This document shows positions 22,576 through 35,426 of a DNA stretch of 64,000 bases, one piece after another; the stretch's first letter is position 1; every line of letters begins with the position of its first letter. A program made the position numbers and the translations under genes. This DNA comes from Inia geoffrensis (Eukaryota > Chordata > Mammalia > Artiodactyla > Iniidae). The notes beneath the pieces are model-generated. The model was given only the letters and a program-made list of their open reading frames with translations. It had not been told where the DNA came from and made no database searches. The stretch spans positions 64,807,092 to 64,871,091 of the forward strand of contig CM070905.1 of assembly GCA_036417435.1 (NCBI GenBank), written 5' to 3'.

Positions 22576-22767
22576 TATCACCACCTTATAGGGTGGCTGT
22601 AAAGATTGCAGTCGATCCATGTAAACGCCTGGCTCATGACAGGACTTTGATGAAAAGTGGTACCTGTTATTACTAAAGAGAGAAATTAAAATATTTTAAA
22701 TTTAGGTTTATTTTCAGTTCCTCAGGAGGCACTGCTTTGTGAATTGAGTATCTCAAGAGGAGGAGGA

Positions 22768-23075
22768 GGGACTTCCCTCATGGCGCAGTGGTTAAGAATC
22801 CACCTGCCAATGCAGGGGACACGGGTTTGATCCCTGGTCTGGGAAGATCCCACAGGCCACGGAGCAACTAAGCCCGTGAGCTACAACTACTGAGCCTGTG
22901 CTCTAGGGGCCGCAAGCCACAACTACTGAGCTCGCTCGCCTAGAGCCCATGCTCTGCAACCTACAACGAACAGTAGCCCCTGCTCGCCACAACTAGAGAA
23001 AGCCCGCACACAGCAACGAAGACCCAATGCAGCCTAAATAAATAAATAAATACATAAATAAGTTTATTTAAAAAA
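22768..23075 (+). mobile_element. CHR-1-like SINE (copy F)
   Basis: Head GGGACTTCCCTCATGGCGCA, core GGTTTGATCCCTGG, ACAACTACTGAGC modules, tail with repeated AAATAAATAAATA. Flanking duplication is unclear in GA-rich DNA. Confidence 0.9.
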
Positions 23076-25334
23076 AAGAGAGAGAAGCAGGAAACTTGAC
23101 TCTAGGCCAGAGTTTTGTCACTAATGAACCATGCAAGTATGAGCCGCAAGATTCTATAAAACCCTGCAATGGTCTGTTCCCAAGGAGTTCTAGGTGTTTG
23201 GGTTTTTTTTTTAATCGTTGCCATTGAAGAGCTCTAAATGTTTTTAGTCAAATTATTTAATTCTGTTTCTAAAGATGGCCTTATCTAAATATTCTCTGAA
23301 TGCAAATATAAAATAGAAATATTATGAGTTTTTTCATGTATAAGACTGGAGTAGTTTTTTAATTGTTTATCTTTAAATATATGTATAATTTTCATTTTAC
23401 TTTAGTGATGACTGCATATTAAAAGCAAGGTCTAGCAGTGAGGGTCCCTATGCTAGATTAGTATCAAAAACAGATACAAAACGATGGCATTTTCAAATAT
23501 GTTCTTAAAAGCTTGATTTTCTTCCAAACATGAATTCTCTGTATATTACTAATTTAAAATTATGAATAAGACAAAATTCATTTATTCTTTGATTTCAACT
23601 CTGGCTGTCATTGCCTGTCACTTGAGCATTCTAAGTTCCATTGTCCTTCATCTTACCACTCTTCCAAATTTCCAAATTTTCTCATCCCTCTTCTCTGTTG
23701 GTTAACAAAATAGTTCATGTTGACTTGGTTATGCTGACACTAAATTATTGTCTTAACCCTCCAAGATGACATTTTTGCATATTTTGAATTTTTAAAAAAA
23801 AAGGTTGATATGGGACTTCTAGGCATCATGGTAGCGAATGGCAAGAGATAGCTTTGGCTATATATATGGAGGGAAAGAAAGAGGTAGAGATAGTTCCATT
23901 CAGTTCCATGAGTGGGAGGTATAGGTAACCTATACTTTGGTGTTTCACGAGTACTCAAAATACTCTTCATTCTCACTTCTTGAAAACCATACATGTGATA
24001 CATGTTTATGGGCAGGAGTGGGAAGGCTGCTCCTGCAATCAGCAAGTACAAACACAAACACACACATGCAGGTGAAGTGTTACTATTTGCCTTCTATGGA
24101 GTCAGAATTTAAAGATTTTCTATTTTGCAAAGATAGTATCTAATAAATTTTAAGTAATGAAATGACAGTCACATCAACAGGCTGCTAAAACAAAATAATC
24201 TCTCAACTCTTATTCTTGAAGGATTCCAAAAAGAAAACAACAGTAAAGGACAATATCTTGGAACTTATATTCCAGGAAATATCCAGAATTTAGTTCCTTA
24301 AATCTGCTACCTGAGATGCCCCCTAAACTTAGATTTGTTCAGTTTAAGTGTCATCTAAGAAAAAACAAAAAACAGAGAAAAAAATCAACGAACCCAAGTT
24401 TCTAGATTCACTTTTTTGTGAGAAGTATAAACTTTACTGCATTCATTACCATAAGTTCCTAAAGAAGAGGGAACACCCAGTATTATAGAGCACCGCACTT
24501 GTATCAGCATAACTCTAAACAAATGATTAAGTTACTTATCTGTAAACTGAGAGAGGTAGGGAAAAGAAATAGTTCCCCAGGGTCCACTAGAGTCCTGGAG
24601 CTATTTTCAAAATCTCAAAACTATAATAGAATCAGTGTATTTTCTCACAGTAAGTCTGCACTAAATACTAGAATTTTTTTACATGGTAGAAATTCATCAT
24701 CTCAGGATGGTGTCATTGCTGAACTCACGCTAAAGAGATCAGCAGCTGTATGTGTTCAGACTAATTTAAAATGAAAAACCTAATTATCGTTTAAGGAGTG
24801 CTTTAGGTGAGGAAAAATAGACAAAATATTTCAAAATGTTGAATCACTGGAGAAAAATTAATTAAAGGAGCCTTTGGCAGTAAAAAGGTCGAGAACCACT
24901 TGTACCAGACAAGCCTATGATATCTTCCTGCTTTAAAAATCAATATAACTATGCATCTTTTTAATAAGATTTTTGAATTTTTTGTATAAATTAGATGAAA
25001 AAGCAGATCAGATTTTATTTAAAGCAGATTTGAAGTTGTTTGAAATTTTTAAATGTCTATATTCTACATTCTTCCATGTCTACTCACAAGAGGTGGTTTT
25101 CAAAAAATGTTTGTAGTGTAATAACTATAAAACAGCTTCCTCAGACTTATCTACCTATTAAACTCTTTCATAAACTTATAAAGTCCAAGCAGCAATAACT
25201 TCCACTTTAAAATAAGGTTACAAATAAATTTAAAAGAAATTTGAAAATAAAAAATTGTTTGTAATCCTACAGTGATAGTTAAGGAAATGAACATTTTGAC
25301 AATGTGTTTATCATTATCTAGTACTTTAGAATTC
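23076..25334. other. AT-rich intergenic DNA, no gene
   Basis: No supported gene. A short GTCGAGAACCACTTGTACC at about 24888 recalls the end of a hAT-Charlie relic. Frames at 23740-24063 and 24499-24774 have no recognisable features. Confidence 0.55.
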
Positions 25335-25350
25335 AAAAATATAAGCTCTG

Positions 25351-25543
25351 AGGCTTCCCTGGTTGCGCAGTGGTTGACAGTCCGCCTGCCGATGCAGGGG
25401 ACATGGGTTCGTGCCCCGGTCCGGGAGGATCCCACATGCCGCAGAGCGGCTGGGCCCGTGAGCCATGGCCGCTGAGCCTGCGCATCTGAAGCCTGTGCTC
25501 CGCAACGGGAGAGACCACAACAGTGAGAGGCCTGCGTACCGCC

Positions 25544-25551
<8 letters not shown>
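25351..25551 (+). mobile_element. CHR-2-like SINE (copy G)
   Basis: Head GGCTTCCCTGGTTGCGCAGT, core GGTTCGTGCCCCGG, end GTACCGCC before the A tail. The pre-insertion site AATATAAGCTCTGA at about 25338-25351 reappears after the tail and is then multiplied in the adjoining satellite. Confidence 0.93.
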
Positions 25552-25612
<61 letters not shown>

Positions 25613-25712
25613 CTCTGATTAGAAAAGTCTAAACGTCTAAAAAAAAGCTCTGATTAGAAAAGTCTAAAAGTCTAATATATATATATAGGCTCTGATTAGA
25701 AAAGTCTAAAAG

Positions 25713-25801
<89 letters not shown>

Positions 25802-25823
25802 CTCTGATTAGAAAAGTCTAAAA
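25552..25823. repeat. Complex AT microsatellite with four copies of a ~22-bp unit
   Basis: Two long (AT)n arrays (about 25552-25610 and 25746-25799), a short one near 25675-25687 and an A run (about 25716-25745) alternate with GCTCTGATTAGAAAAGTCTA units starting at 25612, 25647, 25689 and 25801. The unit is the host target sequence of SINE copy G. Confidence 0.93.
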
Positions 25824-26265
25824 TATCCTGAAGATCCTTTAAAGTCATCCTAACTCTAACTCAAAGTGTCAACAACTAAAGAGTTTGAACTGCAAGACTG
25901 AGTTTTTGTGCATTCTTTTAGTTTTTTTGTTTTTCTGTTTTTCTTTTTTAAGATTTCCCAAAGGCACACACCAGTGTATTTAAAACAGGATCATCAAATT
26001 CTGGGAAACCTTGTTCCTTCTTCCTCTTACATGAGTATACAGTATGAAACATCAAGTAGTCTGGCTTCTGTTTTTTGCAGAAGTACAAATAAGAAATGGT
26101 CGGATTGTAACACTCTCTGGCTAGCTACATGAAGACAGTTTGTAGAGACTAAGGAAAGATGGATGCTGGACTGTCATCTCACTCTACCTACACAGTGTAA
26201 CTGGGCGATAGTTTTGATGACTAATCACCAATCAATGCACTCCTAGAATTTCAGGTATCTTAGGT
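25824..26265. other. Intergenic DNA, no gene
   Basis: A small frame at 25908-26132 only. No recognisable features. Confidence 0.5.
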
Positions 26266-26269
26266 ATCT

Positions 26270-26425
26270 TAGAATTCATCCAGTCCAACCCCCCAATTTG
26301 TCTATGACAAACCAGAAACCCAAGAAATGTAAATCACTTGTTCACAGTCATATAACTAGTTAGTGGATAGACTTTAAATCCAGCTCTCAGGACTCCTGCC
26401 CAATGTTCTTTCTACTACCGTAAGT
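26270..26425 (-). repeat. MIR-type SINE, antisense
   Basis: Contains AACCAGAAACCCAAGAAATG, TTCACAGTCATATAACTAGT and CTTTAAATCCAGCTCTCAGG, in reversed MIR order. Confidence 0.65.
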
Positions 26426-28730
26426 TAGAAACCGTTTTACTAAAATGTTACCTCTGTCTATAGATTCCAAACCTCCCAAGCTTCTTATGCCTTAACATTT
26501 GCTCAGTTGCTGCCCTCTCATGTGGGCTCTTCTATGGAGGGTCTGCTCAGATAATGTCATGTTGTCATAGCCCTCTGACATCACCAGTTCTGTACAGACA
26601 TCTTGTTTTCCTGATACACTCACTTCAAATCTTACCACAGCTTTAACTCTACCCTCTCCATCGAATGAATAACCTGGCAACCCATGGCTTTTGGCTTAAA
26701 CTTGGTGATTCTTGCTAGTCTCCATTTGTTTGTTTCAATCCTCCAAAAGGTTTAAGGTAAGTGTCTGTTAAGTACCTAACCCTTTTAACACTCTTGTTAT
26801 TCCTTTATTTTGTTGCCTTCTCAAGTAACTGAAAAGACCTTATTGCAGACTCCTTGAACCCAATCTTCTGTCTCAACCCTGAACAGATGGTTCCCCAGAG
26901 GGAACCAGAGGCCTGGGCCTCTTCAGCCTATTCATGCTATTGCTTTTCCCGCCAGTTCCTGGCTTCTGCTGCCCTCTAGTAGCCATTAGTAGCATGGCAG
27001 GATTTCAAACAAGAATGTCATACTTTTGTTGAATTTAATTACTCAGTAGGTTGTTTCAGCATCATGTAAATACAACCTGAAAAAAAAATTGTGACATGTA
27101 ATTGGTGCCACTATTCTGTGACTCCTCCACCTCCAGGCCTGAGTCAGAACATGATTTTAAAGTTAGGGCTATAATGGGGCTAATGATCATGTCTATACAT
27201 GCCACAGATTCTTTTATACCTCAGTTCATTTGCCCAACTCTGACGCCCATCAATGGTTCCTTTCAAGAGTCCAATTCTTTAATCCCTTCACCTGCTCAGC
27301 TGAAATCCCAGCATAGGAACAGATCAAAAGGAAAAAGTGACAAAAATGACCTAAATGTCCAACAATCAGGGTTTATTTGAATCAATTTTGGTAACATGTA
27401 ATTACAATGGTATATTTTGTGACTATTAAAAATTATGTTTTAAAAAACCCCAAAAGTTTAGAAAAATAATATAATATTAAGGTGCAATAGCTGAACATTA
27501 AAAAAAGAAGAATTACAGTAAGATCCCAATAACATAGAAAGAAAAGAAATGGTCTGAAATGTTAGTTGGTTATTCGTTTTTGTATTATCTATAAACATGT
27601 GTAACATTTTATAATATATAAATTATAATAATTTATATTTTAATAATTTAATTATATAAAAGCTGCATCTGTGGGTACTAAATAGTGGGTCACTCATGCC
27701 TGACTGTAAGACTAAGTAAGAGAGTAAGATCTCCGAACGGAACTGCTGTGGCCTGTGCCGGTTATCATAGTGATAATGCCATTATCATAGCCAAGGACAG
27801 GGATAGTATTAGTGTGGGTGGAATCAAATGTTACAGTGGCAAGATAAACCAGAGGGTTAGTCACATTCTTTTGTTGTCTTTCTGCCTACAGAATCCCAGG
27901 GGAAGACAATCCCTTTTGGCCAATTAAACCTACTAAATTTTTCAACAGTTTATATGGGAGCAACTTCAAAAGTGAGTGACCAGATGTTCTACTGCTTTGA
28001 GCATGCAGAGGTGTGAGAAATTTACGTGAATTATGTAAATTTTTTAAACTAAATGTGATATTTTGTGTAACCAGGCTGGTGAAGTAGGCCAATCCATGTA
28101 CATAAACAACCCCAAGGGGGATACGGAGTGGGAATCGTGGTGTCAACTATCACAAATATGTTTAAGATTTCCAATATATATACTGTCAATATCCTTCTAG
28201 AAACTTTGTACCAGTTACCACTATGGGTGTGGGATAAATGAGATAGACTGCAGGCCATGAACATTTTCTAGCATACTTGCTGCAAATCTGCTTCTTTCTC
28301 TAGTTCACAAAAAGGGAGACCCTGTTATAATAAAAATAATCACATTTGCTCGTATTTAATTCTTTTAAGCAAAATCCTACTCAAATTTTTGTTCTTCCTC
28401 CTTGTAGGTGGTAAATTTCTTACCACTCACACATATGCACAAGAACTCACATAAGCAGAGCAAGTGAGTACCGATACCCTGAAGTGAAGAACCACTGAAC
28501 ATAGTCGTAACCTTTCAGTATTCCTTGTTTTGGTAACAGTAAATATTTAAAAGCATATTTTTATTGGCCTTCTTGAGTCCTTTTCATCATACTCACCTCA
28601 CATTTTATCAGTTGACTAAATATAGGTTTCCTAATACTTCTCAGTGGTAATTTCTACACCCGCCATTAAAGGAAAAGATGTAAATTCCCCAAAAAGTACA
28701 AAAACTCAGATTCCTCTCTACTTTATACTT
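26426..28730. other. AT-rich intergenic DNA, no gene
   Basis: 27320-27610 resembles an old LINE-like tail (GACCTAAATGTCCAACAATC, TTTGTGACTATTAAAAATTA). The other parts show only chance frames. Confidence 0.5.
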
Positions 28731-28734
28731 TTTT

Positions 28735-28870
28735 CATTCAACTATTCAACAACTACTTGTTAAATATTTGATACATGCCAGGTATTGTTCTAGGAATTGG
28801 GGATACAACAGTGAGCAAAACTGACCAAAAAAAAATAAATCCCTGACTTCCTTAAGCTTACGTTTCAGTA
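28735..28870 (+). repeat. Ancient interspersed repeat, same family as 52.67-53.9 kb
   Basis: Shares the 5' blocks ATGCCAGGTATTGTTCTAGG and GGGGATACAACAGTGAGCAA with the longer copy at 52.67 kb. Family name uncertain. Confidence 0.55.
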
Positions 28871-28909
28871 CTTAAGTATTTGTTATCTATATATCTTTCA
28901 TACTAAGCT

Positions 28910-29520
28910 CTATATCTAACCCATCGCAAATCCCATCAGCTCTGCCTTCAAAATGTATCCAGAATCTGGCCACTTACCACCACCTCCACAGCTAATTTCT
29001 CTTCTGATCATTCTAGGAGTATTTTAGCTGTTCTCCTTGCTTTCAACTTCCCTCTCCCTCCACCCCTCATCACCACATACATACACACAGTCTATTCTCA
29101 GCATAGGAACCAATGTCATCTGTTAACGTCAAAGTCAAATTACATCACTCCATTGCTCAAAATCCTCCTATGGCACTCCAGCTCACTCAGAGAAAAGCCA
29201 AGGCTGTACAATGGTCTACAAGGCCCAACAGAGTCTGGCCCGCTGATACTTCTCTGACCTGATCTACTACTCTCTCCTTTGCTCACTGTGCTCCAGTGAT
29301 GGTGGCCTCCTTGCCTTGAACTCACAGGGTACCTTTGTGCCTCGGGGCCTTTGCACGTGTTACTACTTCTGCCTGGAAAACTCTTGTCCAAAAACCTACA
29401 GGACCCACTCCCTCACCAACTTCAGACCTTCCCTCAAATCTGATCTTCTTAGCAAGGTGTTTCCTGACCACTCTATTGAAAATGGCAACCTTGTATTCTT
29501 CCTGCCTTCCTAATAATTTA
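28910..29520 (+). mobile_element. L2 LINE fragment
   Basis: Runs through CATTGCTCAAAATCCTCCTA, CAGAGTCTGGCCCGCTGATA, CTGTGCTCCAGTGATGGTGG and GCCTTTGCACGTGTTACTAC to CTCAAATCTGATCTTCTTAG. It explains the long minus-strand frame at 29322-29768 as non-coding. Confidence 0.85.
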
Positions 29521-30180
29521 CTCCAAAGCCCAGAAAGGTAAACATTCATGCAGAGTGGGGTTGAGGGGTAGCAAACCTGTGCATTGTGTAGGAATCCATG
29601 AGGTGAGGAGGTCATCAGTGCAGGGGCCACTGGCAGAGGAAGCTTGAAGTCAGATGTCAAAGTCTTAAAAGGAAAAGATGGGTGGAGAGTGAAGAGTTCA
29701 GCCATGAGGAAGGAGGCTGGTAGCAGCATCCAGAGATTGGTTCTACTCAGAGAGGATTGATCTAACACATAAATATGTTAAAGGTAAGGCAGCCAAGTTT
29801 CTCCCAGGGGTGAAGGGGGTTACAAATATGGAAAGGGATAAAACTAAAATGAACTGTGGTGTTGGATTGGAGGCAAATGTTAACTCATGCTTCCAGTGTA
29901 TACAGATATAGAAATAAATGTGTATGTAAATATGTGTGTATAAGTATTATGTATACATGTGTATAATCATACACATAACCCCAGCTCTGTCCACTAAAAA
30001 GATGTAGGAGCAGCAATACCTTACTAGCCATAAGCATACCTAGCACTCAGATCTTAGTTTCCAAATGTCCAGTGTCATTATCCACTTATGGGGTCCAGGG
30101 ATCTTTGAAAGTTGCTCATTACAGAGCTGGGCAGATAAATTACAAGATAAGCCTGAAGCATTTTATATGCTAGAGAGAAA
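29521..30180. other. Intergenic DNA, nothing recognised
   Basis: No gene or repeat is supported. Confidence 0.5.
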
Positions 30181-30184
30181 GGAA

Positions 30185-31270
30185 GTTTTCAAAGAAGGGG
30201 TTTTGTCAATATGACACAGGTGCCAGCTTGAAAGGGCCCCCCACTGGCCAATTGGGAAAATTTGAGCAAGAAATTTAATAATAATGCTAAAAATTGTAAC
30301 TTGCTGAATAAAACAAAATTCATGAATTCATCCTGATATAAAGTTTTAAAATAATAAATAAATGCAGAGAAGAAAAAGATTTTCTCTATAGTGTCAATAG
30401 AATAACTAATAAATATAATGAAAGTCATGGACCATCATAGTAAAATCAACCAAGAACTATCAACAGATGCTAAATCTATTGGATGAAAATTGGTGCAAAA
30501 TGGGATATTTACATACTCTCAAAATACCTCCCCCAAAATGCTTTTTTAATTACAAAAGGAAAAAGAGTAACTTTACAGTGGAGATTGCCTCACAGATGTC
30601 TTCTTAATGAAGTGATCAGAGTTAACATTACCAATTATGAGACAAACTGAAATCACCTATCACTTGACAGGATGAAATAAGAACACAACTTTACTTATGT
30701 GGCATTCTTACATGTATAGCTGGCATCTAACCATGAGGAACCATCAGATATACCCATATACAGGGACATTCTACAAAATGTTTGGCCAGTAATCTTCACA
30801 AGTGACAAGATTGAAAGTCACAGAAACACTGAAAAACTAGGTTTTTCCCCCAGCTTTACTGAAGTATAATTGACAAATAAAATTGTAAGATATTTAACGT
30901 GTGCAATGTGATGATTTGATATACAAATATATTGTGAAAGAATTCCCCCACTGATGAAAAACTGTTTTTGATTGAAGGACATTAAAAAGACATGACAACT
31001 AAATGTAATATGTGATCCTTGATAGGGTCCTATTGTATAAAGAGCATTACTGGGACAACTGATGAAACGGGATGAGATGGCAGTAAAGGATCAGTGCTAA
31101 TATCCTGATTGTGACAGCTGTATTATGGTTGTATAGCAGAATGTCTTTGTTTGTAGTAAAGTAATCAGGAGTGATAGCCGCTTACTCTGAAATGGTTTGC
31201 AACAACAGTAGTTTCTTGTATTTTTGTTTTTTTCTGTAAGTTTAAAGTAATTTCTAAATAAATACATAAA
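30185..31270 (+). repeat. Old LINE-like or non-autonomous repeat, family unresolved
   Basis: 30185-30430 (GCCAGCTTGAAAGGGCCCCC) and 30960-31270 (ATTACTGGGACAACTGATGA, TGATTGTGACAGCTGTATTA, CTGTAAGTTTAAAGTAATTT) match blocks of an old mammalian repeat. Between them, 30840-30957 is an antisense L1M-type 3' end (CTTTACTGAAGTATAATTGA). Confidence 0.5.
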
Positions 31271-31299
31271 CAACATTGTGAATCCGTTCAACACATTCC

Positions 31300-31505
31300 C
31301 CACTCCCCGCTCCACTTTTTCTCCAGAGCACTTATCAACATCTGATATACAATACATTTTTACTTATTGTTGTTATCTGCCTTCTTCTACTAGAATACAG
31401 ACTATATGGATTTTTGTATTATTTTTCCTTCTGTATTCTAGCACCTTCCACAGTGTCTGATCCATAGATGATGTTCTATAGGTATTTGTCCAATGAATTG
31501 ACTTT
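31300..31505 (+). mobile_element. L2 LINE 3' end
   Basis: TAGAATACAGACTATATGGA, TTCTAGCACCTTCCACAGTG and GTATTTGTCCAATGAATTGA follow the L2 tail order. Confidence 0.75.
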
Positions 31506-31769
31506 TCCTGTCCTCAGGTGCAGATTGCCTGTGAGCTGGGGCTAAAGCAAGTATACAATCTCAGCTAGCCAGTTAGCAGGCACAGCTCTGCTTAATGACA
31601 TACACAGAAAAAGAATCTCTTCTCGAAAGGAACACTTTCTACAGAAATGCAGATATGCCTACTCCTAGACAAACATTGATTCACTATAAGGACAGTTTAG
31701 TCCCTTAGAGCCAGAGATTCCCAAACTCCTCAAGTTTCCTTGGTAGTTTTGTGTAACAAAATGGCCCAC

Positions 31770-32095
31770 AGCAGTTTTTTTCCAGAACAAAGAAACAGTA
31801 TGCTTCTGACTCACAGATATAGAGATCAAACTAGTGGACATCAGTGGGAGAGGAAAGGGGGCATGGACAAGGTAAGGGTAGGGGATAAAGAGGTACAAAC
31901 TAGTATGAATAAAAATAAGCTACAAGGATATATTGTACAGCACAGGGAATATAGCCAATATTTTATAATAAATTTAAATGGAGTATAACCTACAAAAATA
32001 TTGAATCACTATGTTGTACACCTGAAACTAACATAATATTGTAAATCAACTATACTTCCATAAAATAAAGAACTAATAAATTAATTTTAAAAAAG
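31770..32095 (+). mobile_element. L1 3' end
   Basis: CTGACTCACAGATATAGAGA, GTACAGCACAGGGAATATAG, GTTGTACACCTGAAACTAAC and ATCAACTATACTTCCATAAA are the end of an artiodactyl-type L1 3' untranslated region. Confidence 0.88.
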
Positions 32096-32455
32096 AAACA
32101 GTCTGAAGTTTGCTTCTAAATCAATTCAAGTTACCTCTTTTTCAAGCCAGATTTAAAAAAACAAATAAAAGCTTCTGGGCTTGAATGGACAGTTAATTGT
32201 TTTCTCTTCTTCTACTAATCTTATCAAACTTTTCAACATTCTTAGAGAAAATCTAAGTAAAGACATCTTGTTCAATCATCTATTGAGATTTTTTAATGTA
32301 CACTGGAAAAAGCCATACAAAATTTCCATTTGAAAAAGCAGTATTAATCTGAAATGTTTTTACTTTATTTGTATTTTCTTTATTAGTCATACAGCTCTCC
32401 AGAATTTAGTTAAATTAATATGAAAATATTATGGGAGGCAGCAGGAGTATTATAG
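32096..32455. other. Intergenic DNA, nothing recognised
   Basis: No frame or repeat is supported. Confidence 0.5.
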
Positions 32456-32459
32456 CATA

Positions 32460-32715
32460 AGTCTTATAACATAAGAATATGAGTCTTATAGTCAGAAAGA
32501 CAAGGATTCATTCCAGCTTCACCATTTATTAGCAGTATAATCACGGGCAGGTTATTTAACCTTTCTAAGTGTCTGTTTCTTTATTATAAAACTTGTATGA
32601 TAATGATAGTGTCTACCTTATAGGCTAATTGTAAAGAAAAAAAAATACATAAAACACTTAGCACAAAGTCAGCACATGGTGAGGAACATATAAATATTAG
32701 CTTTTATTTTTTGTA
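32460..32715 (+). repeat. MIR SINE
   Basis: CAGAAAGACAAGGATTCATT, ACGGGCAGGTTATTTAACCT, CTTATAGGCTAATTGTAAAG and ATAAAACACTTAGCACAAAG lie in MIR order. Confidence 0.8.
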
Positions 32716-33300
32716 AGTGTAATTTAAATGTAAAATCCATATGTTAAATATAAATATGCAATAAACCTAATTGAAGGAAAATACATAACTTGTATTTTTT
32801 TCCTTCTAAGTTTCATTCTGGTAAATTGTACACATGGAGTCTCTTTTTCTGTAACTCACATTAGCATATCCTTGAAAAATATCGAAGTGTGATATAAAGG
32901 TAAAGATGTAGCTTTGACTTTGCATTGTTAATATTTATGGGAAGCTCAAATTGTATGTAGAAATTATATTATTTCAGCTTGAAACTGATTTGTAAGATAT
33001 GACATTTCATTTTCATTTGCACACATTTTGTCTCTAACTGATTAAATAACTTCCCAAATCAGCTTGAATTTGTCATATCTGTTTATAGCTAAAGATAACA
33101 AACAAACGGTTTGGGGGCTAATTTACATAGTAAGTATAGTGGAATTTTTGTTCTATATGAAGTATCAGATATAAACATTATTTTAATAAAATGCTAAAGA
33201 AGTTAACAATGTAACTTAATTATATGATATGTATATATTTGTATTCAAATCTCGTTAAAATGTTAAAAACAAAATGTGTTACATGGGTTGCTCTTTTCTC
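32716..33300. other. AT-rich intergenic DNA, nothing recognised
   Basis: No supported feature. Confidence 0.5.
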
Positions 33301-33308
33301 TTTTTCAG

Positions 33309-33493
33309 TTGACATGGTTAACAAGTCTCATATTAAATCTGGTTTTGTAAAACTAGAACCAGTTGCTCCTAATTCATTTAACTCTAAAGTTGGACGAAGC
33401 AAAACATCTCCAATTCTCAGACCTAGTCTTGAGTTTCAAGTCTTCTGGCTTATGCCAAACTCAGCTAATGGCAGGAAAGCTTATACTGATTGA
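33309..33493 (+). other. Exon-like open segment behind a polypyrimidine-AG, unassigned
   Basis: TTGCTCTTTTCTCTTTTTCAG precisely precedes an open frame. The frame (end of 33224-33493) reads DMVNKSHIKSGFVKLEPVAP and ends with TGA at 33491-33493. No family is recognised and no partner exon is identified. It may be a cryptic acceptor in chance open DNA. Confidence 0.18.
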
Positions 33494-33589
33494 TGATGTG
33501 AGGATGGTAGGTAGATACCTCAGCAGCTACAGCCCACAGGTTCAATGCAATGTTATTTCAACTGTGCCTTAATTATCTACTAGAGGTTA

Positions 33590-34260
33590 GCCCTTTCTTG
33601 GAGGAGCAGTTAAGCTTGTGGTAAAGATTCGATCAAGCTACTTTATATACTCAGATTTTCAAAAAAAGTTTCCATGAACTGCCAAACCAATGGCTTTTGC
33701 ACAGTCAGGACAGGATAAGTTGTCCAGCAATAACAAAAATACTCTCATATAGTCTATTGCAGATCAGCTGGTGGGCCAGGGGAGTGGGTAAGGGTGTCAG
33801 CTGGGGTTGTCATCACACAGGGGCACAGGCTTTTACAGCTTCTACCTAGGAGTGACTTGGATCACTTCTGTTCACATTTCATTATTCAGTGCTAGTCACC
33901 TCCAGGTACAGGAAAGTGCAATCCTAACTGTATCTGGAAACACTTAATGACTAGAACTAATCACTCTCTTACCTATTACAATTAATTCAATTTACATGGA
34001 AAATTAATTCAATTTACATGGCTATATTGTTTGGACATCTCCCACTTCATCAGTACCTCATCACCCAGGGCTAATTCTGTCTAACAGAAGGATTTTTCTC
34101 TATCATTCTATGTACTTCCTTTTTACAGCTGTCATTCTCTTGAAGAGGAAGATTTATAGGATAGAAGCAAACCCCTCCTTAGTCTATAATAGCTATGTTC
34201 TTCTACATGGATCTCAGCCCACTTTTACGATTCCAATATAATCTCCGAAACATATTAGCT
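33590..34260. other. Intergenic DNA with probable old LTR relic
   Basis: 33760-33990 (GATCAGCTGGTGGGCCAGGG; CTCCAGGTACAGGAAAGTGC) resembles the middle of old MaLR-type LTRs. A direct repeat TTAATTCAATTTACATGG occurs twice at about 33983-34021. Confidence 0.4.
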
Positions 34261-34546
34261 ACTTAGCCAAAACAATTCTGGAAAAGAAGAAAAAGTAGAA
34301 AGACTCACACTCTCCGATTTCCAAATATAATACAAAACAATGGAAATTGAGACAGTGTGGTGCCAGGAAAAAATAGACTTATAGATCAATGGAATAGAAT
34401 TGAAAATTGAGAATTAAACATATACATCTATGGGTCAACTGATTTTTGACAAGGGTGCCAACACCATTCAATGGGAAAGGAATAATCTTTTCAACAAACC
34501 GTGCTGGTTGGTAACAACTGGACGGTTACATACAAAAAACTGAAGT

Positions 34547-35076
34547 TGTTTTCTTTGTACTTGAAGTCTAACATTTCCTGTGCTGCACTGACTTCTTTGA
34601 GCCTCACAGGGCCCCAAAGTCCTAAGCATGAGATTTCTTGCTCTTATGAGATATGCCCCCCACCCAGCAGGAAGGGCTTCCCATCTGACTAGTTCCTCTA
34701 TCAGCTGCACCAGCTGCAACCCACTCAGTCCTCAGTCTAATGGGTTTTATCTCCTGCCAGACCTTGAAATTCAAACAAGCCAATCACAAACAAGCCAATG
34801 ACCTCCCATGGGAACCAGGGATCACCTCATCCTCTGGATGCTATGAAGTCTGGCTTCGACAGCCTCCACTTATTCCTACTATTCTAAAGCGCAACCCGCA
34901 TGTGACCCTGTATGATATGCTGTGTCCCTCCCTGGGGCTGCAAGTGTGATTGATTAATAAACATCTATTTTATTTCATCTGTCTAGTGCTGGATATCATG
35001 TGTTCAGCCATCTCATACTATCTATGATAGGTGATACCTCCCTCACCAACTGGGTAAATAGGAGGTGATCAAAACA
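34547..35076 (+). repeat. Solitary class I-like LTR inside the old L1
   Basis: Begins TGTTTT and ends AAAACA, a short inverted terminal pair. It has AATAAA near 34965 in an R-like context (ATTAATAAACATCTATTTTA) and a U5-like end with CATGTGTTCAGCC. No clear 4-6 bp target duplication is visible, so the borders are approximate. No internal viral genes. Confidence 0.7.
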
Positions 35077-35426
35077 TCCTTACCTAAGGACAGATACCAA
35101 ACTTAATTCAAAATGGATCAAAGACCTAAATGTAAAAGCTAAAACTATAAAACTCATAGAAAACATAGAGTTTGGCAAAGAATTCTTAGATATGACACTA
35201 AAATCATGAGCAACAAAAGAAAAAATAGATAAATTTGACCTCATTAAAATTAAAAACGTCTGTGCTTCAAAAGACACCGTCAAAAAAGTAAGAAGAACAC
35301 ACACAATGAGAGAAAATACTTGTAAATTATATATCTGATAAGGAACTTACATCTAGGTTATATAAAGAATTCTTACAACTCATTTTAAAAAAGACAAATA
35401 ACCCAATTTTTAAAATGGGCAAAGAA

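Noticed and set aside
25552..25823. CRISPR-like reading of the repeated 20-bp unit with spacers
   Set aside because: The spacers are simple AT and A runs of unequal length in a mammalian genome; it is a SINE-tail satellite.
29322..29768. 148-codon minus-strand open frame
   Set aside because: Lies across an L2 LINE tail on the opposite strand and unique flank; no domain, start context or codon signal.
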